Below, piece after piece: positions 25,678 through 34,871 of a DNA stretch of 64,000 nt. The notes beneath the pieces are model-generated. The model was given only the letters and a program-made list of their open reading frames with translations, had not been told where the DNA came from and ran no database searches. This stretch comes from Dehalococcoidia bacterium. GTDB lineage: Bacteria; Chloroflexota; Dehalococcoidia; SpSt-223. Position 1 is the first letter of the stretch. Each line of letters opens with the position of its first letter. The stretch covers positions 46,807 to 110,806 of the forward strand of contig JANWZD010000013.1 in assembly GCA_025054935.1 (NCBI GenBank), read 5' to 3'. A program made the translations under genes and the position numbers.

Positions 25678-26967
25678 TCACGCCAGCGCCGGATGGCGCG
25701 GCTTGCGTGCCAGTCCCATCGCGACGATGCCGAGCAGGCTGACGAGGACGAACGCCGCGAAGGGAAGCGCGTAGCTGCCGGTCAGGTCGTAAGCGACCGC
25801 AGCGAGGAAGGGGCCGAGAGCGTTGCCCATCAACTGTACCGGCATCGCGACCCCCCGGATGGCGCCGAGCGACCCGCGCCCGAAATACTCGGCCCAGACA
25901 CTCTGCTGGAGCGTAACGTAGCCGCCGAAGGCGACGCCGTAGAAGATCGCGAAGCCGAGCAGCATCCACGAGGCTGCCAGCCAGAGGAGCAGCGCCGCGC
26001 CGACGGTTGCGCTGGCAAAGGCGAGCATGTAGGTCGGCCGCACGCCGATCCGGTCGGCGACGAGGCCCATGCCGATAGTGGCGACCATGCTGACGAAGCC
26101 CATGCCGGCGAGCGTTCCGACGGCGATGTCGGGCGGATAGCCCTTGTCGAGAAGGTAGGGCGCGAGGTGGAGATTGAAAGAAGCGGCCGTGAACCAGGCG
26201 CAGAAGCCACTGAGCGCCACAAACCAGAGCGAGGTCGTCCGCACGGCGTCGCGGAGGGTCCAGGAGCGCTCGGGCAGGGCGGCGCGCGGCCGGGTTGATG
26301 AGCGCGCTTCGAGCGGGGACAGGCCGACATCCTGGGGAGCGCGGATCGTCAGCAGCGCCGGGATGGGGACCGCAAGCAGGAGGATCATGACCCCGAGCGC
26401 GGCCCAGCCAGCGCGCCACCCATGCTCGAAGATGAGCGCCGCAATGCCGAGCGGCAGGACCCAGCTGCCGAGCCGCCAAGCGCTGGCGATGATCCCGAAG
26501 GCGAAAGCCCGTTTGTGCGTGAACCAGTTTGAGACGACGACCGTCGTGGCGATCCCGGTGCCGCCGTTCGCCGCGATGCGGGCGAGGGCATAGCAGAAAT
26601 AGAACCAGACGAGGTTCGGCGTGACGGCGAGGGCGAGGATCGCGATGCCGAGGAGCGCCGAGCCGGCGACGAGGGCGAGGCGTGGCCCGACGCGGTCGAC
26701 AAGCGCGCCGCCAAACGGCGCGACAATGGCGGCGGCGAAGGTCGAGATGACGACAACGCCGGAGAACTCGGTGCGGCTCCAACCAAACTCCTGCGTCATG
26801 GGCAGGAGAAAGAGGGTGAGCACCGGGTTGAAGGTCGGCATCTCGCAGAAGGTGACGACGAAGCTGGCGACGACGATCGCCCAGCCATAGAAGATGCCTC
26901 GCTTCGAGAAAGCGCGGACGAGGAACGGCGCGTTCGGGAGGGCACGCGCCGGCGAGCCTGTTGTCAC
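25678..26967 (-). CDS. Major facilitator superfamily permease
   Basis: 429 aa, about 12 membrane helices in two halves. IFYGWAIVVASFVVTF at the start and GGALVDRVGPR between helices 2 and 3 match the same MFS group as the permease at 10.6 kb. The central loop is basic. The start is GTG at 26967. It lacks a Shine-Dalgarno but has TATACT (26980-26975) seven bases upstream, so a leaderless transcript is likely. Substrate unknown. Confidence 0.88.
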   Translation of the reverse strand: MTTGSPARALPNAPFLVRAFSKRGIFYGWAIVVASFVVTFCEMPTFNPVLTLFLLPMTQEFGWSRTEFSGVVVISTFAAAIVAPFGGALVDRVGPRLALVAGSALLGIAILALAVTPNLVWFYFCYALARIAANGGTGIATTVVVSNWFTHKRAFAFGIIASAWRLGSWVLPLGIAALIFEHGWRAGWAALGVMILLLAVPIPALLTIRAPQDVGLSPLEARSSTRPRAALPERSWTLRDAVRTTSLWFVALSGFCAWFTAASFNLHLAPYLLDKGYPPDIAVGTLAGMGFVSMVATIGMGLVADRIGVRPTYMLAFASATVGAALLLWLAASWMLLGFAIFYGVAFGGYVTLQQSVWAEYFGRGSLGAIRGVAMPVQLMGNALGPFLAAVAYDLTGSYALPFAAFVLVSLLGIVAMGLARKPRHPALA

Positions 26968-26974
26968 AGTAGTC

Positions 26975-26980
26975 AGTATA
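26975..26980 (-). promoter_or_regulatory. -10 element of leaderless MFS gene
   Basis: Minus-strand TATACT ends exactly 7 bases before the GTG start at 26967. No good -35 seen. Confidence 0.4.
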
Positions 26981-27205
26981 CGTCCTCTCTCGGAAGCGAG
27001 CGGGGTTGGCGGCCTCGGAGCGCTCGGCGCAACCCCGAGCGCGGGTCGCCCGCTTCCGGCCCGCCAGCAGTTCGGGCGGCGAGGCGGCCGACGCGAGGAG
27101 CCAAGAGAGCCCGCGCTGCGCTTTTCCCAGCAGGCACAGTGAGGGCGGCTTCCTCCTCGCCGCGGCGCAGGCGCGCCGCCGCTTGCAGAGCAGCGCGGGC
27201 GCGGC

Positions 27206-27895
27206 TCAGGAGTGCGCCTCTTCGGGGATGGCGAGGCGTGCGATCGCGGCGTCGAGCCCGAGGATCTCGAAGAAGGTGCGGCCGGTCGCGACCTGAGCGC
27301 GCCACTGTGCCAGCTGCTCGCGGTAGCGGCGCGCGTGCTCGACCGCCTCCGGGATGCGTTCCCGCGGGATGACGATCACGCCGTCGCTGTCGCCGTGGAT
27401 CAGGTCGCCGGGCGAGACCAGCCGACCGCCGCAGCGGACCGGGACGTTGATCCAGCCGGGCCGCTCCATCGTGCTCCAGCCCGGGTGGGCGCCGCGACAA
27501 AACACCGGGATGGGCAATGCCGCGATCGAGTCGTGGTCGACGATCAGACCGTCGATGACGATAGCCGCAGCACCCCGCAGCCGGGCAGTGTGCGTCATCC
27601 CCGCGCCGAAGAGGGCGCAGTCAGTGCGTCCGCCGCCGTCCACCACCAGCACATCGCCCGGGGCGAGGAGGGTCGCGGCGTACAGGGGGATGAGGTGATC
27701 GATGCCGTCAGGCTTCGCGGTGAACGCTGGGCCACAGACCCGGACACCGCGTTGGAGCGGCTTGATCTGCCAGTCCATCGCCACGCCCGCGCCGAAGGCG
27801 TCCGGACCGGCGAGGCCAGTAGTGGGGACCTCCCGCAACGCCGCGAGGTCAGCGTCGCTGGGGCGCGGAATGTCGCGGACGATTCGATAGTGCAT
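27206..27895 (-). CDS. RraA-like / HMG-aldolase-fold protein with altered motif
   Basis: 229 aa. GDVLVVDGGGRTDCALFG and RGAAAIVIDGLIVD are the RraA/HMG-CHA aldolase core. In the aldolases the second motif is usually DG..RD, with the Arg binding the pyruvyl carboxylate; here that position is Val (DGLIVD). Either a non-aldolase member or one with a moved anion site. GGGAGGAG precedes the ATG at 27895. It stands alone upstream of the divergent MOSC gene. Confidence 0.8.
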   Translation of the reverse strand: MHYRIVRDIPRPSDADLAALREVPTTGLAGPDAFGAGVAMDWQIKPLQRGVRVCGPAFTAKPDGIDHLIPLYAATLLAPGDVLVVDGGGRTDCALFGAGMTHTARLRGAAAIVIDGLIVDHDSIAALPIPVFCRGAHPGWSTMERPGWINVPVRCGGRLVSPGDLIHGDSDGVIVIPRERIPEAVEHARRYREQLAQWRAQVATGRTFFEILGLDAAIARLAIPEEAHS

Positions 27896-27987
27896 CGCTC
27901 CTCCCGGACGTGCTGCTGAGGAAGCGTATCGCATCCCCTCGGCTGCCCTGCTGGCCGCTCTCGGATTCGAGTACCCTCCGCGCAGAG

Positions 27988-29250
27988 ATGGAGACGACAG
28001 CGCGGCTGCTCTCGCTCAGTGTCGGTCAGCCGGTGTCGCCTCGCACTCGCCGCGCGACGGGCCTGACAGCGTTCGGCAAGCGGCCAGTCGCTGGGAAGCG
28101 GCTGCTGTCGGCGACGGGCGTCGAGAGCGACGTGCAGGCCGACCTCGCGGTTCACGGCGGGTCGGCGAAGGCAGCCTGCGTCTATTCAGCGGAGCATTAT
28201 CCGTTCTGGGCGGCCCGCCTCGGCCGACCCCTCGACACGCCGTCGTTCGGCGAGAATTGCACTGCTGTCGGCCTTCTTGAAGACGGCGTCTGCATCGGAG
28301 ATGTCTACCGCATGGGCGAGGCGCTCGTCGAAGTGAGCCAGCCTCGCCAGCTGTGCGTCACGCTGGCGGCGTGGAACGGCGAGCCGCGGTTGGCGCGCTG
28401 GGTGCGGCAAACGGGGCGCACCGGCTTCTCTTTCCGGTGCCTCCCGCCGGGGTTCGTCGAAGCGGGCGACCCGATCACGCACGTCGCGCGTCCCTTCCCG
28501 GGGGCGACGATCGCCGAAGCGAACCGGCTGATGCGCCGCGGCACGCTCGACCGCGCCGGGCTGGAGCGGCTGCTCGCCGTGCCGGGCCTGCCGGGGGCGT
28601 GGCGGCAGACGGTTGCCCACCGTCTCGCTGGCCTCGCTGCGCGCGGCGCCGCACCGTCGAGGGAAGTCGCCGAGGAGCGCTGCTCGGCTCGCGCGGTATG
28701 CCTGTCGGAGCAGCGGGCACCCAGCAGAGAGCAGGCGACAGTCAGCAAAGGGGCTGCCGAGCGCGCAGGACGATGGACGCCGGCTCACCGGTGCAGCGCA
28801 GTCTCCGCGGCTCGTCTGGACGCAGCAGCTGGCGGCGCGGTCTGCTACCCTCACGTTCTGGCTCGCTGCCTCGCGACCGGCGCGGCCGAACGCACCGGCA
28901 CTTCTCACTGGGAGATATCGCTTGGGGGAGGGCTGTTTGGGGGCTCAGCTGCCGCAGAACGTCGCAGCAGACGACCCGCGTTCCCGCGCCTCTCGAGGGG
29001 GGCATCGGCCCTGGGGCGTCGGCGCGCGGCGCGTGGCGGCGGCGGTCATTCCAGCGCTGCTCGGCTGGCCGACCGGCGGTCTGAAAATTCTCAGCGTGGA
29101 CGATGGCGCGGCGCACGCGTGGCTGCGGCGCTTTGCTGGGCGGCGGCCGGTGATCAGTATTGCCGCTGCGCCAGCGGCAATTCGCCGCGCCCGACGCTCG
29201 GGCAGCCGGGCCGCCTTGGCGAGCCTCGAGGCGCTCCCGTTCCGCAGTGA
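27988..29250 (+). CDS. MOSC-domain (YiiM-like) protein with a long unusual tail
   Basis: 420 aa as an open frame. Residues 1 to about 220 are a YiiM-like MOSC protein: VHGGSAKAACVYSAEHYPFW, FGENCTAVGLLEDGVCIGD and the CVTLAAWNGEP/RTGF blocks. Such proteins handle molybdenum cofactor sulfur or reduce N-hydroxylated bases. From about 28650 the frame runs on for 200 codons of Arg/Ala/Ser-rich sequence and overlaps the next gene by 314 bases. All three plus frames are open there, so the natural end may simply have been lost. The MOSC part is firm, the tail doubtful. Confidence 0.7.
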   Translation: METTARLLSLSVGQPVSPRTRRATGLTAFGKRPVAGKRLLSATGVESDVQADLAVHGGSAKAACVYSAEHYPFWAARLGRPLDTPSFGENCTAVGLLEDGVCIGDVYRMGEALVEVSQPRQLCVTLAAWNGEPRLARWVRQTGRTGFSFRCLPPGFVEAGDPITHVARPFPGATIAEANRLMRRGTLDRAGLERLLAVPGLPGAWRQTVAHRLAGLAARGAAPSREVAEERCSARAVCLSEQRAPSREQATVSKGAAERAGRWTPAHRCSAVSAARLDAAAGGAVCYPHVLARCLATGAAERTGTSHWEISLGGGLFGGSAAAERRSRRPAFPRLSRGASALGRRRAARGGGGHSSAARLADRRSENSQRGRWRGARVAAALCWAAAGDQYCRCASGNSPRPTLGQPGRLGEPRGAPVPQ

Positions 29251-29686
29251 ACGGTTCGACCTGATCTACGGTGCCGCGAGGATCCAACACCTTTCCGATG
29301 AGCGGCGAGCGCGGCTGGTGGCGGAGTTTTGGCGCGTCCTCCGGCCTGGCGGTGCCATTCTCTGGGTGGGCAGCGCCGCGCCAGGGTCGTTCGACTGGCA
29401 TCGGTTCTCCACTGAGCTCGAGGCGGCCGGGTTGACGCCCGTTGTGGTCGGCGCGGTCGGCGTGCTCCCGGCGATCATCGGGCGCTGGAGCGAGAGCGGC
29501 GGGGCGAGGGGGAGCAAGGAGGGGTTCCCCCATCCGTTCCGCAAGTGGGGCCGCCTTGGCCGGCTCGCGCTCGCCATTGGGGGGGCAGCCGAAGCGGCGG
29601 CGTTCCGGGTGCGCGGGCAGCTGCCGACGCGCGGCGCGCTGTCGCTCGTCGGCGCTCTCAAGGTCGTTCCGTTCGAGCGCGCCTGA
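28937..29686 (+). CDS. SAM-dependent methyltransferase-like protein
   Basis: 249 aa from a TTG at 28937, chosen because GGGGGAGGG lies five bases before it. Several longer starts are possible. The strand LKILSVDDGAAHAWL, the LEALPFRSERFDLIYGAARIQHL block and FWRVLRPGGAILWVG follow the order of class I methyltransferase motifs I, IV and V. The glycine loop of motif I is degenerate (DDGAAHA rather than GxGxG). Substrate unknown. Confidence 0.55.
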   Translation: MGAQLPQNVAADDPRSRASRGGHRPWGVGARRVAAAVIPALLGWPTGGLKILSVDDGAAHAWLRRFAGRRPVISIAAAPAAIRRARRSGSRAALASLEALPFRSERFDLIYGAARIQHLSDERRARLVAEFWRVLRPGGAILWVGSAAPGSFDWHRFSTELEAAGLTPVVVGAVGVLPAIIGRWSESGGARGSKEGFPHPFRKWGRLGRLALAIGGAAEAAAFRVRGQLPTRGALSLVGALKVVPFERA

Positions 29687-29928
29687 CGAGCGCGCGCTCT
29701 CTGCTGCTGCAATAGGTCCGACTGCCCCAACGCACAGCCCGCTGCCCGGGGACGGTGAGCTGTTTGACGGAGGGCGCCTGCTGCGGCAGGGGCGCGCTGG
29801 CGCGGCCCGCGCCCGTGCTGCACGGAGGCCGCTCCCTGCGCGAGAGATGACAAAGGGGGCGCCGACCGTCTATTGGCGCGGGAAGGGCGCTGTTTCGGCA
29901 CGGGCGCGGCGCTGTTGCTCAGAAGCGG
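29687..29928. other. Gene-free spacer between convergent genes
   Basis: No supportable gene. The right part contains the hsp20 terminator. Confidence 0.5.
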
Positions 29929-29959
29929 AAAAACGCAGCGGCCCGCCAGCGGCGGGCCG
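29929..29959 (-). terminator. Rho-independent terminator of hsp20
   Basis: Perfect 9-bp stem (29939-29947 with 29951-29959), loop AGC on the plus strand. On the minus strand it is followed after a few bases by a run of five T (29933-29929). Confidence 0.8.
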
Positions 29960-30004
29960 AGAAAGGGTTGGACGGTTTGCTCGCGAAGCTGCGGCGCGAC
30001 GGGA

Positions 30005-30484
30005 TCAGGCGGTCGCCTCGCTCGGCGTGCTTGCGGTGGTGTCGATAGCAGGTTTGCCGGTGCTGATACTGATGCGGCGTGGGCGTTCCGCTTCCGCCTT
30101 CGGCAGGCGAACGGTCAGCAAGCCGTTCTCAAAATGGGCGCTGGCATGGTCGGCATCGACGCCGAACGGCAAAGCGATCGCGCGCCCGAAGCGCCCATAG
30201 GCGATCTCGCGTCGCGCCCAGCGGCCGTTCTTCTCTTCCTGCGGCGGTTTCGCTTCGCCGCGGATGATAAGCGCCTCTGGCGTGGTCGTGATCTCGACAT
30301 CATTGGGGTTGACACCGGGCAGCGCCATCGTCACGCGCAGCTCATCGTCCCCCACGAAGACATCGGTTGGGGGCGTCGTCACGTCATAGCGACCGCCGCC
30401 GCCAGAGAAGACTTCTTCGAGCATGCGGTCCATCTGGCTGCGCATCTGCGCCAGTTCTCGCCACGGATCCCAACGGGTCACCAT
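30005..30484 (-). CDS. Hsp20 small heat-shock chaperone
   Basis: 159 aa. DPWRELAQMRSQMDRMLEE at the N-terminus, an alpha-crystallin domain at about residues 38-135 (DVFVGDDELRVTMALPGV ... NGLLTVRLPKAEA), and a C-terminal IxI-like ISIS motif for oligomer contacts. It holds unfolded proteins. AAGGAGGG precedes the ATG. It is divergent from dnaJ-hspR-clpC and probably shares heat-shock control, given an inverted repeat across its promoter. Confidence 0.95.
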   Translation of the reverse strand: MVTRWDPWRELAQMRSQMDRMLEEVFSGGGGRYDVTTPPTDVFVGDDELRVTMALPGVNPNDVEITTTPEALIIRGEAKPPQEEKNGRWARREIAYGRFGRAIALPFGVDADHASAHFENGLLTVRLPKAEAERPRRISISTGKPAIDTTASTPSEATA

Positions 30485-30567
30485 TGTTCGCTCCCTCCTT
30501 GCTTCTGCCCGGCACTGGGCGGGGCAGGTGCGGCTCTCCGATGAGCCGGGATATCACTTCCACCTCT

Positions 30568-30596
30568 GATATACTGACAGAAGATGTGGCTGTCAA
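30568..30596 (-). promoter_or_regulatory. hsp20 promoter with operator-like inverted repeat
   Basis: Minus-strand TTGACA (30596-30591), 17-base spacer, TATATC (30573-30568). An inverted repeat TGACAG/CTGTCA with a 9-base gap (30575-30595) overlaps the -35 and reaches the -10. It resembles the first half of the HspR HAIR element (CTTGA...) but is not a perfect HAIR box. Confidence 0.65.
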
Positions 30597-30624
30597 GTGA
30601 TCTTACAAAGCTCTAATACAGAGT

Positions 30625-30653
30625 TTGACAAAGTCATTATCAAGGTGTACAGT
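30625..30653 (+). promoter_or_regulatory. dnaJ-hspR-clpC promoter
   Basis: Perfect TTGACA, 17-base spacer, TACAGT. The predicted start is about 50 bases before the dnaJ TTG. An imperfect inverted repeat (CTCT-N5-AGAG with AA/TT flanks) lies just upstream, at about 30608-30626. Confidence 0.65.
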
Positions 30654-30710
30654 ACTTGTGGCAGGTCGACCGGTTCGTCCGGTCGCAATTCAGCGCAGCT
30701 GGAGCAGACC

Positions 30711-31733
30711 TTGGCCAGCCGAGATTACTACGCGATCCTTGGTGTCCCGCGGACAGCGTCGGAGAAAGAGATCAAGGCGGCGTTCCGCAAGCTCGCGCGG
30801 AAATATCACCCGGATCTCAATCCGGGAGATAAGAGTGCGGAAGAGCGCTTCAAGGAGATCAACGAGGCGTACGAAGTGCTCTCCAACCCGGAGAGCCGCA
30901 AAAAGTATGACCAGTATGGTCATAACTGGAAACATGCTGACCAGTTCGAGGCAGCGCGGCAGGCGAGCCAGCAGGCGTCTCGCGCGCGCAGCGGCCGCAC
31001 GGCCGCGTTCGACTTCGAGGAGTTCTTCTCTCCGGGCGGAGGCGGCGGCTCCGGCTTCGCCGACATCTTCGAGCAGCTCTTCCGGAGCGACACGCGTCGG
31101 GCGGGGACAGGCACCCGACGCGCGGCGACGCGCGGCCAAGATATCGAACACCCGATCGAGGTCTCGCTTGAGGAAGCGTTCAACGGGACAACCCGGACGC
31201 TGGAACTGACCAGCGAGCAGGTATGCTCGCTCTGCGCTGGCAGCGGCCGCGCTGGCGGCAAGCCGTGTCCGGAATGCTTTGCCACCGGCTTGGTCGCGAG
31301 GCCGAAGCGGATTGAAGTGAAAATCCCGCCTGGCGTCACGACGGGCTCGCGGGTGCGGATCGCCGGCGAAGGAGGAGCGGGGCTGGGTGGCGGCCCGAAA
31401 GGCGATCTCTACCTCGTCATCTCGGTCCGCCCGCATCCCGTGTTCGAGCGGAAGGGGGACGACCTGTATGTCGATGTCTCCGTCCCGCTGGTCGATGCTG
31501 TGCTCGGCGGCGAAGTGCTCGTCCCAACGCTGAAGGGAACGCGCTTGGCGCTGAAGATCCCGCCCGAGACCCAGAACGGCCGGGTTATCCGGCTTGCCGG
31601 TCAGGGCATGCCGAAGCTCGGCGGCGGTCAGCGCGGCGATCTCTATGCCAAGGTCAACGTTGTGCTGCCGACGAACTTGACACCTGCCCAGCGCTCGCTC
31701 TTCGAGCAGCTTCGAGCGTCGCTAGGACGGTGA
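30711..31733 (+). CDS. dnaJ: DnaJ/CbpA-type J-domain co-chaperone with half zinc finger
   Basis: 340 aa. The J-domain carries HPD at residues 33-35, followed by a Gly/Phe-rich segment, then the C-terminal beta-sandwich domains ([32 protein letters not shown]). Only two CxxC pairs (CSLC, CPEC) remain where full DnaJ has four, so it is intermediate between DnaJ and CbpA. It stimulates Hsp70. The start is TTG at 30711 with GGAG six bases before; the preceding open frame has no start signal. It is followed three bases later by hspR. Confidence 0.9.
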   Translation: MASRDYYAILGVPRTASEKEIKAAFRKLARKYHPDLNPGDKSAEERFKEINEAYEVLSNPESRKKYDQYGHNWKHADQFEAARQASQQASRARSGRTAAFDFEEFFSPGGGGGSGFADIFEQLFRSDTRRAGTGTRRAATRGQDIEHPIEVSLEEAFNGTTRTLELTSEQVCSLCAGSGRAGGKPCPECFATGLVARPKRIEVKIPPGVTTGSRVRIAGEGGAGLGGGPKGDLYLVISVRPHPVFERKGDDLYVDVSVPLVDAVLGGEVLVPTLKGTRLALKIPPETQNGRVIRLAGQGMPKLGGGQRGDLYAKVNVVLPTNLTPAQRSLFEQLRASLGR

Positions 31734-31736
31734 GCC

Positions 31737-32072
31737 ATGCAGAAGCAGTATGACGATGAGCCGTGCTATGTGATTAGCGTTGCCGCGCGCCTCCTCGGCG
31801 TTCATGCGCAGACCCTGCGCTACTACGAACGGCTCGGGCTGGTAGAGCCGTCGCGCTCGCGCGGGAATATTCGGCTCTATTCCGCTCGGGATATCGAACG
31901 GCTGCAGCAGATCAAACGCTTGGTCGACGACCTTGGGGTCAACCTCGCCGGCGTCGAGGTGATCCTCCAGCTAAGCGAGAAGGTTGCCGCCCTCGAGCGC
32001 GAACTGCGGGCAGCGCGCGAGGAGCTTGAGCGGCTGCGCGCCCAGCGCGAGAGCGAGACGCACGTCAGCTGA
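31737..32072 (+). CDS. hspR: HspR-type MerR-family heat-shock repressor
   Basis: 111 aa. [20 protein letters not shown] is the MerR HTH, then [18 protein letters not shown] as the wing, then a C-terminal coiled coil (LEREL...REELERL). Absence of effector Cys and the dnaJ neighbour point to HspR, which represses chaperone operons at HAIR sites with Hsp70 as co-repressor. It lies between dnaJ and clpC and probably controls this operon and the divergent hsp20. Confidence 0.92.
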   Translation: MQKQYDDEPCYVISVAARLLGVHAQTLRYYERLGLVEPSRSRGNIRLYSARDIERLQQIKRLVDDLGVNLAGVEVILQLSEKVAALERELRAAREELERLRAQRESETHVS

Positions 32073-32169
32073 CCTCGATCATGACGCTCCGCTCGACGTC
32101 AACGGCAGTCTGCCGCCGTTGACGCAGCGTGTCGGTCGGGGCGATGACTGGTCACCCCGGAGGAACCCA

Positions 32170-34611
32170 ATGATTCGACAAGACCGATTCACCGAGCAAG
32201 CCCAAGAGATACTGAGCGCGTCGCAGGAGATCGTTCGACGCTACCGCCATACCCAATGGGATGTCGAGCATGTCCTGCTGGCGATGCTGGAGCAGCGCGA
32301 GGGGATCGCCGGGGAGATCATGCGCAAGCTCGGCCATGACCCCGCCGATCTCGCTGCCCGAGTCCAGCTTGTGCTCGCGAACGCGCCGCGCTCGGGCGAC
32401 GCTGTCCAGCTCTACGCGACCCCGCGCCTCACTCAACTGCTCGAAGCCGCTCAGCAGGAGGCGGACCGCCTCCGCGACGAATATATCGGCGTCGAGCATC
32501 TGCTGATCGCGATCGCCAATGAGCGGCGCGGCGAGGCGGCACGGCTGCTGCGTGAGTTTGGCATCGACCAAGAGAAGATCTACCGCGCTTTGCGTGACAT
32601 TCGCGGGGCGCATCGCGTTACCGATCAGCGCGCCGAAAGCCGCTATCGGGCGCTCGAGAAATACAGCGTCGACCTGACGGCGCTCGCCAAGGCCGGCAAG
32701 CTTGACCCCGTTGTCGGGCGTCAGACCGAGATCCAGCGCGTGATGCAGGTGCTCTGCCGGCGGACGAAGAACAATCCCGTGCTGATCGGCGATCCCGGCG
32801 TCGGCAAGACAGCCATCGTCGAAGGGCTCGCGCAGCAGATCGCGAGCGGCGATGTCCCGCGCTCGCTCAAAGATCGGCGCGTGATCGCCCTCGACCTTGG
32901 CGCGATGGTCGCGGGGAGCAAGTTTCGCGGCGAGTTTGAAGAGCGGCTGAAAGCGGTGATGGAAGAAGTGAAGGCTGCCAGCCGCGAGATCGTCCTCTTC
33001 ATCGACGAGCTGCATACTGTTGTTGGCGCTGGCGCTGCTGAAGGGGCAATCGACGCCTCCAACATGCTGAAGCCGGCGTTGGCCCGAGGGGAGCTCCAAG
33101 CGATCGGCGCGACGACCGTCGATGAATACCGGCGGTACATCGAGCGCGACCCGGCGCTGGAGCGGCGTTTCCAGCCGGTCATGATCGGCGAACCGAGCGT
33201 CGACGAGACGATCGCTATTCTCCGCGGGCTGCGGCCGAAGTATGAGGCGCATCATCGCGTCCGCTATACCGATGGCGCCCTCGAAGCCGCCGCCAAGCTG
33301 TCGGACCGCTACATCACCGACCGGTTCTTGCCGGACAAAGCGATCGATCTGCTCGATGAGGCAGGAAGCGCCGTGCGCCTTGCCTTGGAGACGACGCCGC
33401 CGGCGATCCGAGAGTTGGAGCGCACCGTCGAACGGCTGCGCGCTGAGGAGAACGCCGCAGCCGCCGCCCACGACCCCGACCGGGTCGCCGCGCTCGTTGC
33501 CGAACGTCGGGCTGCAGAGGACCGGCTGATCGAGGCGCAGCGCCAGCGGCAGCAGGAGCAGCACAGCGACCCCGTTGTCGACACTGAGGATATCGCTGCC
33601 ATCGTCGCCAAGTGGACGGGGATCCCGGTCAATCGGATGCTTGAGACTGAGATGACCAAGCTGCTTGACATGGAGGCGCGCCTCCACGAGCGGGTGATCG
33701 GGCAGGACGAGGCGATCGCGGCGCTGGCCGATGCCATCCGTCGGGCGCGCGCCGGCCTGAAGGACCCGAAGCGGCCGATCGGCTCGTTCATCTTCCTTGG
33801 CCCCACGGGCGTCGGCAAGACAGAGCTCGCCCGCGCGCTCGCGGAGTTCCTCTTCGATGACGAGGACGCCTTGATCCGGCTGGATATGTCGGAATACCAA
33901 GAGCGGCATACCGCGAGCCGCCTGACGGGCGCGCCGCCCGGCTATGTCGGCTACGAGGAAGGCGGCCAGCTGACCGAACAGGTGCGCCGCAAACCGTACA
34001 GCGTCGTTCTGTTCGATGAGATCGAGAAGGCTCACCCGGATGTTTTCAACACGCTCCTGCAAATCCTCGAAGATGGCCGGCTGACGGATGGGCAGGGACG
34101 AACGGTCGACTTCAGGAACACTGTCATCATCATGACGAGCAACTTGGGCACGAGCGCTCTGCAGCAAGGGGCGCTCGGCTTCCGCACCGACCGCGACCAG
34201 CGCTCGCAGGTCGAGCGGCTGCGCGCCGCGGTGGAGGAGGCGCTGAAGCGCACCTTCCGGCCGGAGTTTCTCAACCGGATCGACGAGATCATCGTCTTCC
34301 ATCCGTTGGCAGAGGCGGACATTACCAAGATTGTCGACCTGATGGTGCGGCGCGTCGTCGCCCAGCTCGCGGAGCACCGCATCACGATTGTCCTGACCGA
34401 CGAAGCGAAGGCGTGGCTCGCGCGCAAGGGATATGACCCGACGTTCGGGGCGCGGCCGCTGCGGCGGACAATCCAACGGTCAATCGAGACGCCCCTCTCG
34501 AAGCTGCTCCTCAAGGGCGACGTGAAGCCAGGCGACACGGTGATCGTCGGCGTCGGCTCGGACGACGCGCTCACCTTCACCCGCGAGGAGGCGGCTGTCG
34601 CGGCGGCCTAA
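32170..34611 (+). CDS. clpC: ClpC-type AAA+ unfoldase (Clp protease ATPase subunit)
   Basis: 813 aa. Clp-N repeats (residues 1-145), AAA-1 with Walker A GDPGVGKT near 207, a short coiled middle domain ([16 protein letters not shown]) and AAA-2 with GPTGVGKT near 543. The short middle domain and an LGF tripeptide near residue 668 (GALGFRTD), where ClpA/C/X bind ClpP, favour ClpC over the disaggregase ClpB. GGAGGA precedes the ATG at 32170. It is third in the dnaJ-hspR-clpC unit, 97 bases after hspR. Confidence 0.9.
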   Translation: MIRQDRFTEQAQEILSASQEIVRRYRHTQWDVEHVLLAMLEQREGIAGEIMRKLGHDPADLAARVQLVLANAPRSGDAVQLYATPRLTQLLEAAQQEADRLRDEYIGVEHLLIAIANERRGEAARLLREFGIDQEKIYRALRDIRGAHRVTDQRAESRYRALEKYSVDLTALAKAGKLDPVVGRQTEIQRVMQVLCRRTKNNPVLIGDPGVGKTAIVEGLAQQIASGDVPRSLKDRRVIALDLGAMVAGSKFRGEFEERLKAVMEEVKAASREIVLFIDELHTVVGAGAAEGAIDASNMLKPALARGELQAIGATTVDEYRRYIERDPALERRFQPVMIGEPSVDETIAILRGLRPKYEAHHRVRYTDGALEAAAKLSDRYITDRFLPDKAIDLLDEAGSAVRLALETTPPAIRELERTVERLRAEENAAAAAHDPDRVAALVAERRAAEDRLIEAQRQRQQEQHSDPVVDTEDIAAIVAKWTGIPVNRMLETEMTKLLDMEARLHERVIGQDEAIAALADAIRRARAGLKDPKRPIGSFIFLGPTGVGKTELARALAEFLFDDEDALIRLDMSEYQERHTASRLTGAPPGYVGYEEGGQLTEQVRRKPYSVVLFDEIEKAHPDVFNTLLQILEDGRLTDGQGRTVDFRNTVIIMTSNLGTSALQQGALGFRTDRDQRSQVERLRAAVEEALKRTFRPEFLNRIDEIIVFHPLAEADITKIVDLMVRRVVAQLAEHRITIVLTDEAKAWLARKGYDPTFGARPLRRTIQRSIETPLSKLLLKGDVKPGDTVIVGVGSDDALTFTREEAAVAAA

Positions 34612-34871
34612 AGAAAGCGGCGTCCTCTGCTGCCGACTGCAGCGGCCGAACAGCGCAGCCTGCGAGCGCTCGCCTTGTGGCCGGCAAGGCGGGGCGCCCG
34701 GTGACCGCGAGCGCCGGGTCGCAGGGCGGCGCGCTCGTCAGGCGCTCGGTGTTCGCGGAGAGGAGAGGGGCGCGTCTTTCCTGCCGACTGCCCTCGCGCA
34801 GGGCGCGGCGGCCGAACGCGGGGTGGCAGGGAGACGCGCCGTGTCGCCCGGCAGAGCGCGCGTCCGGAGCG

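Noticed and set aside
27960..27990. TTCGAGT as a tRNA T-arm
   Set aside because: No pairing arms or acceptor stem around it.
32152..34476. 774-codon minus-strand open frame opposite clpC
   Set aside because: Mirror of codon bias in clpC; no domain and no start signal.
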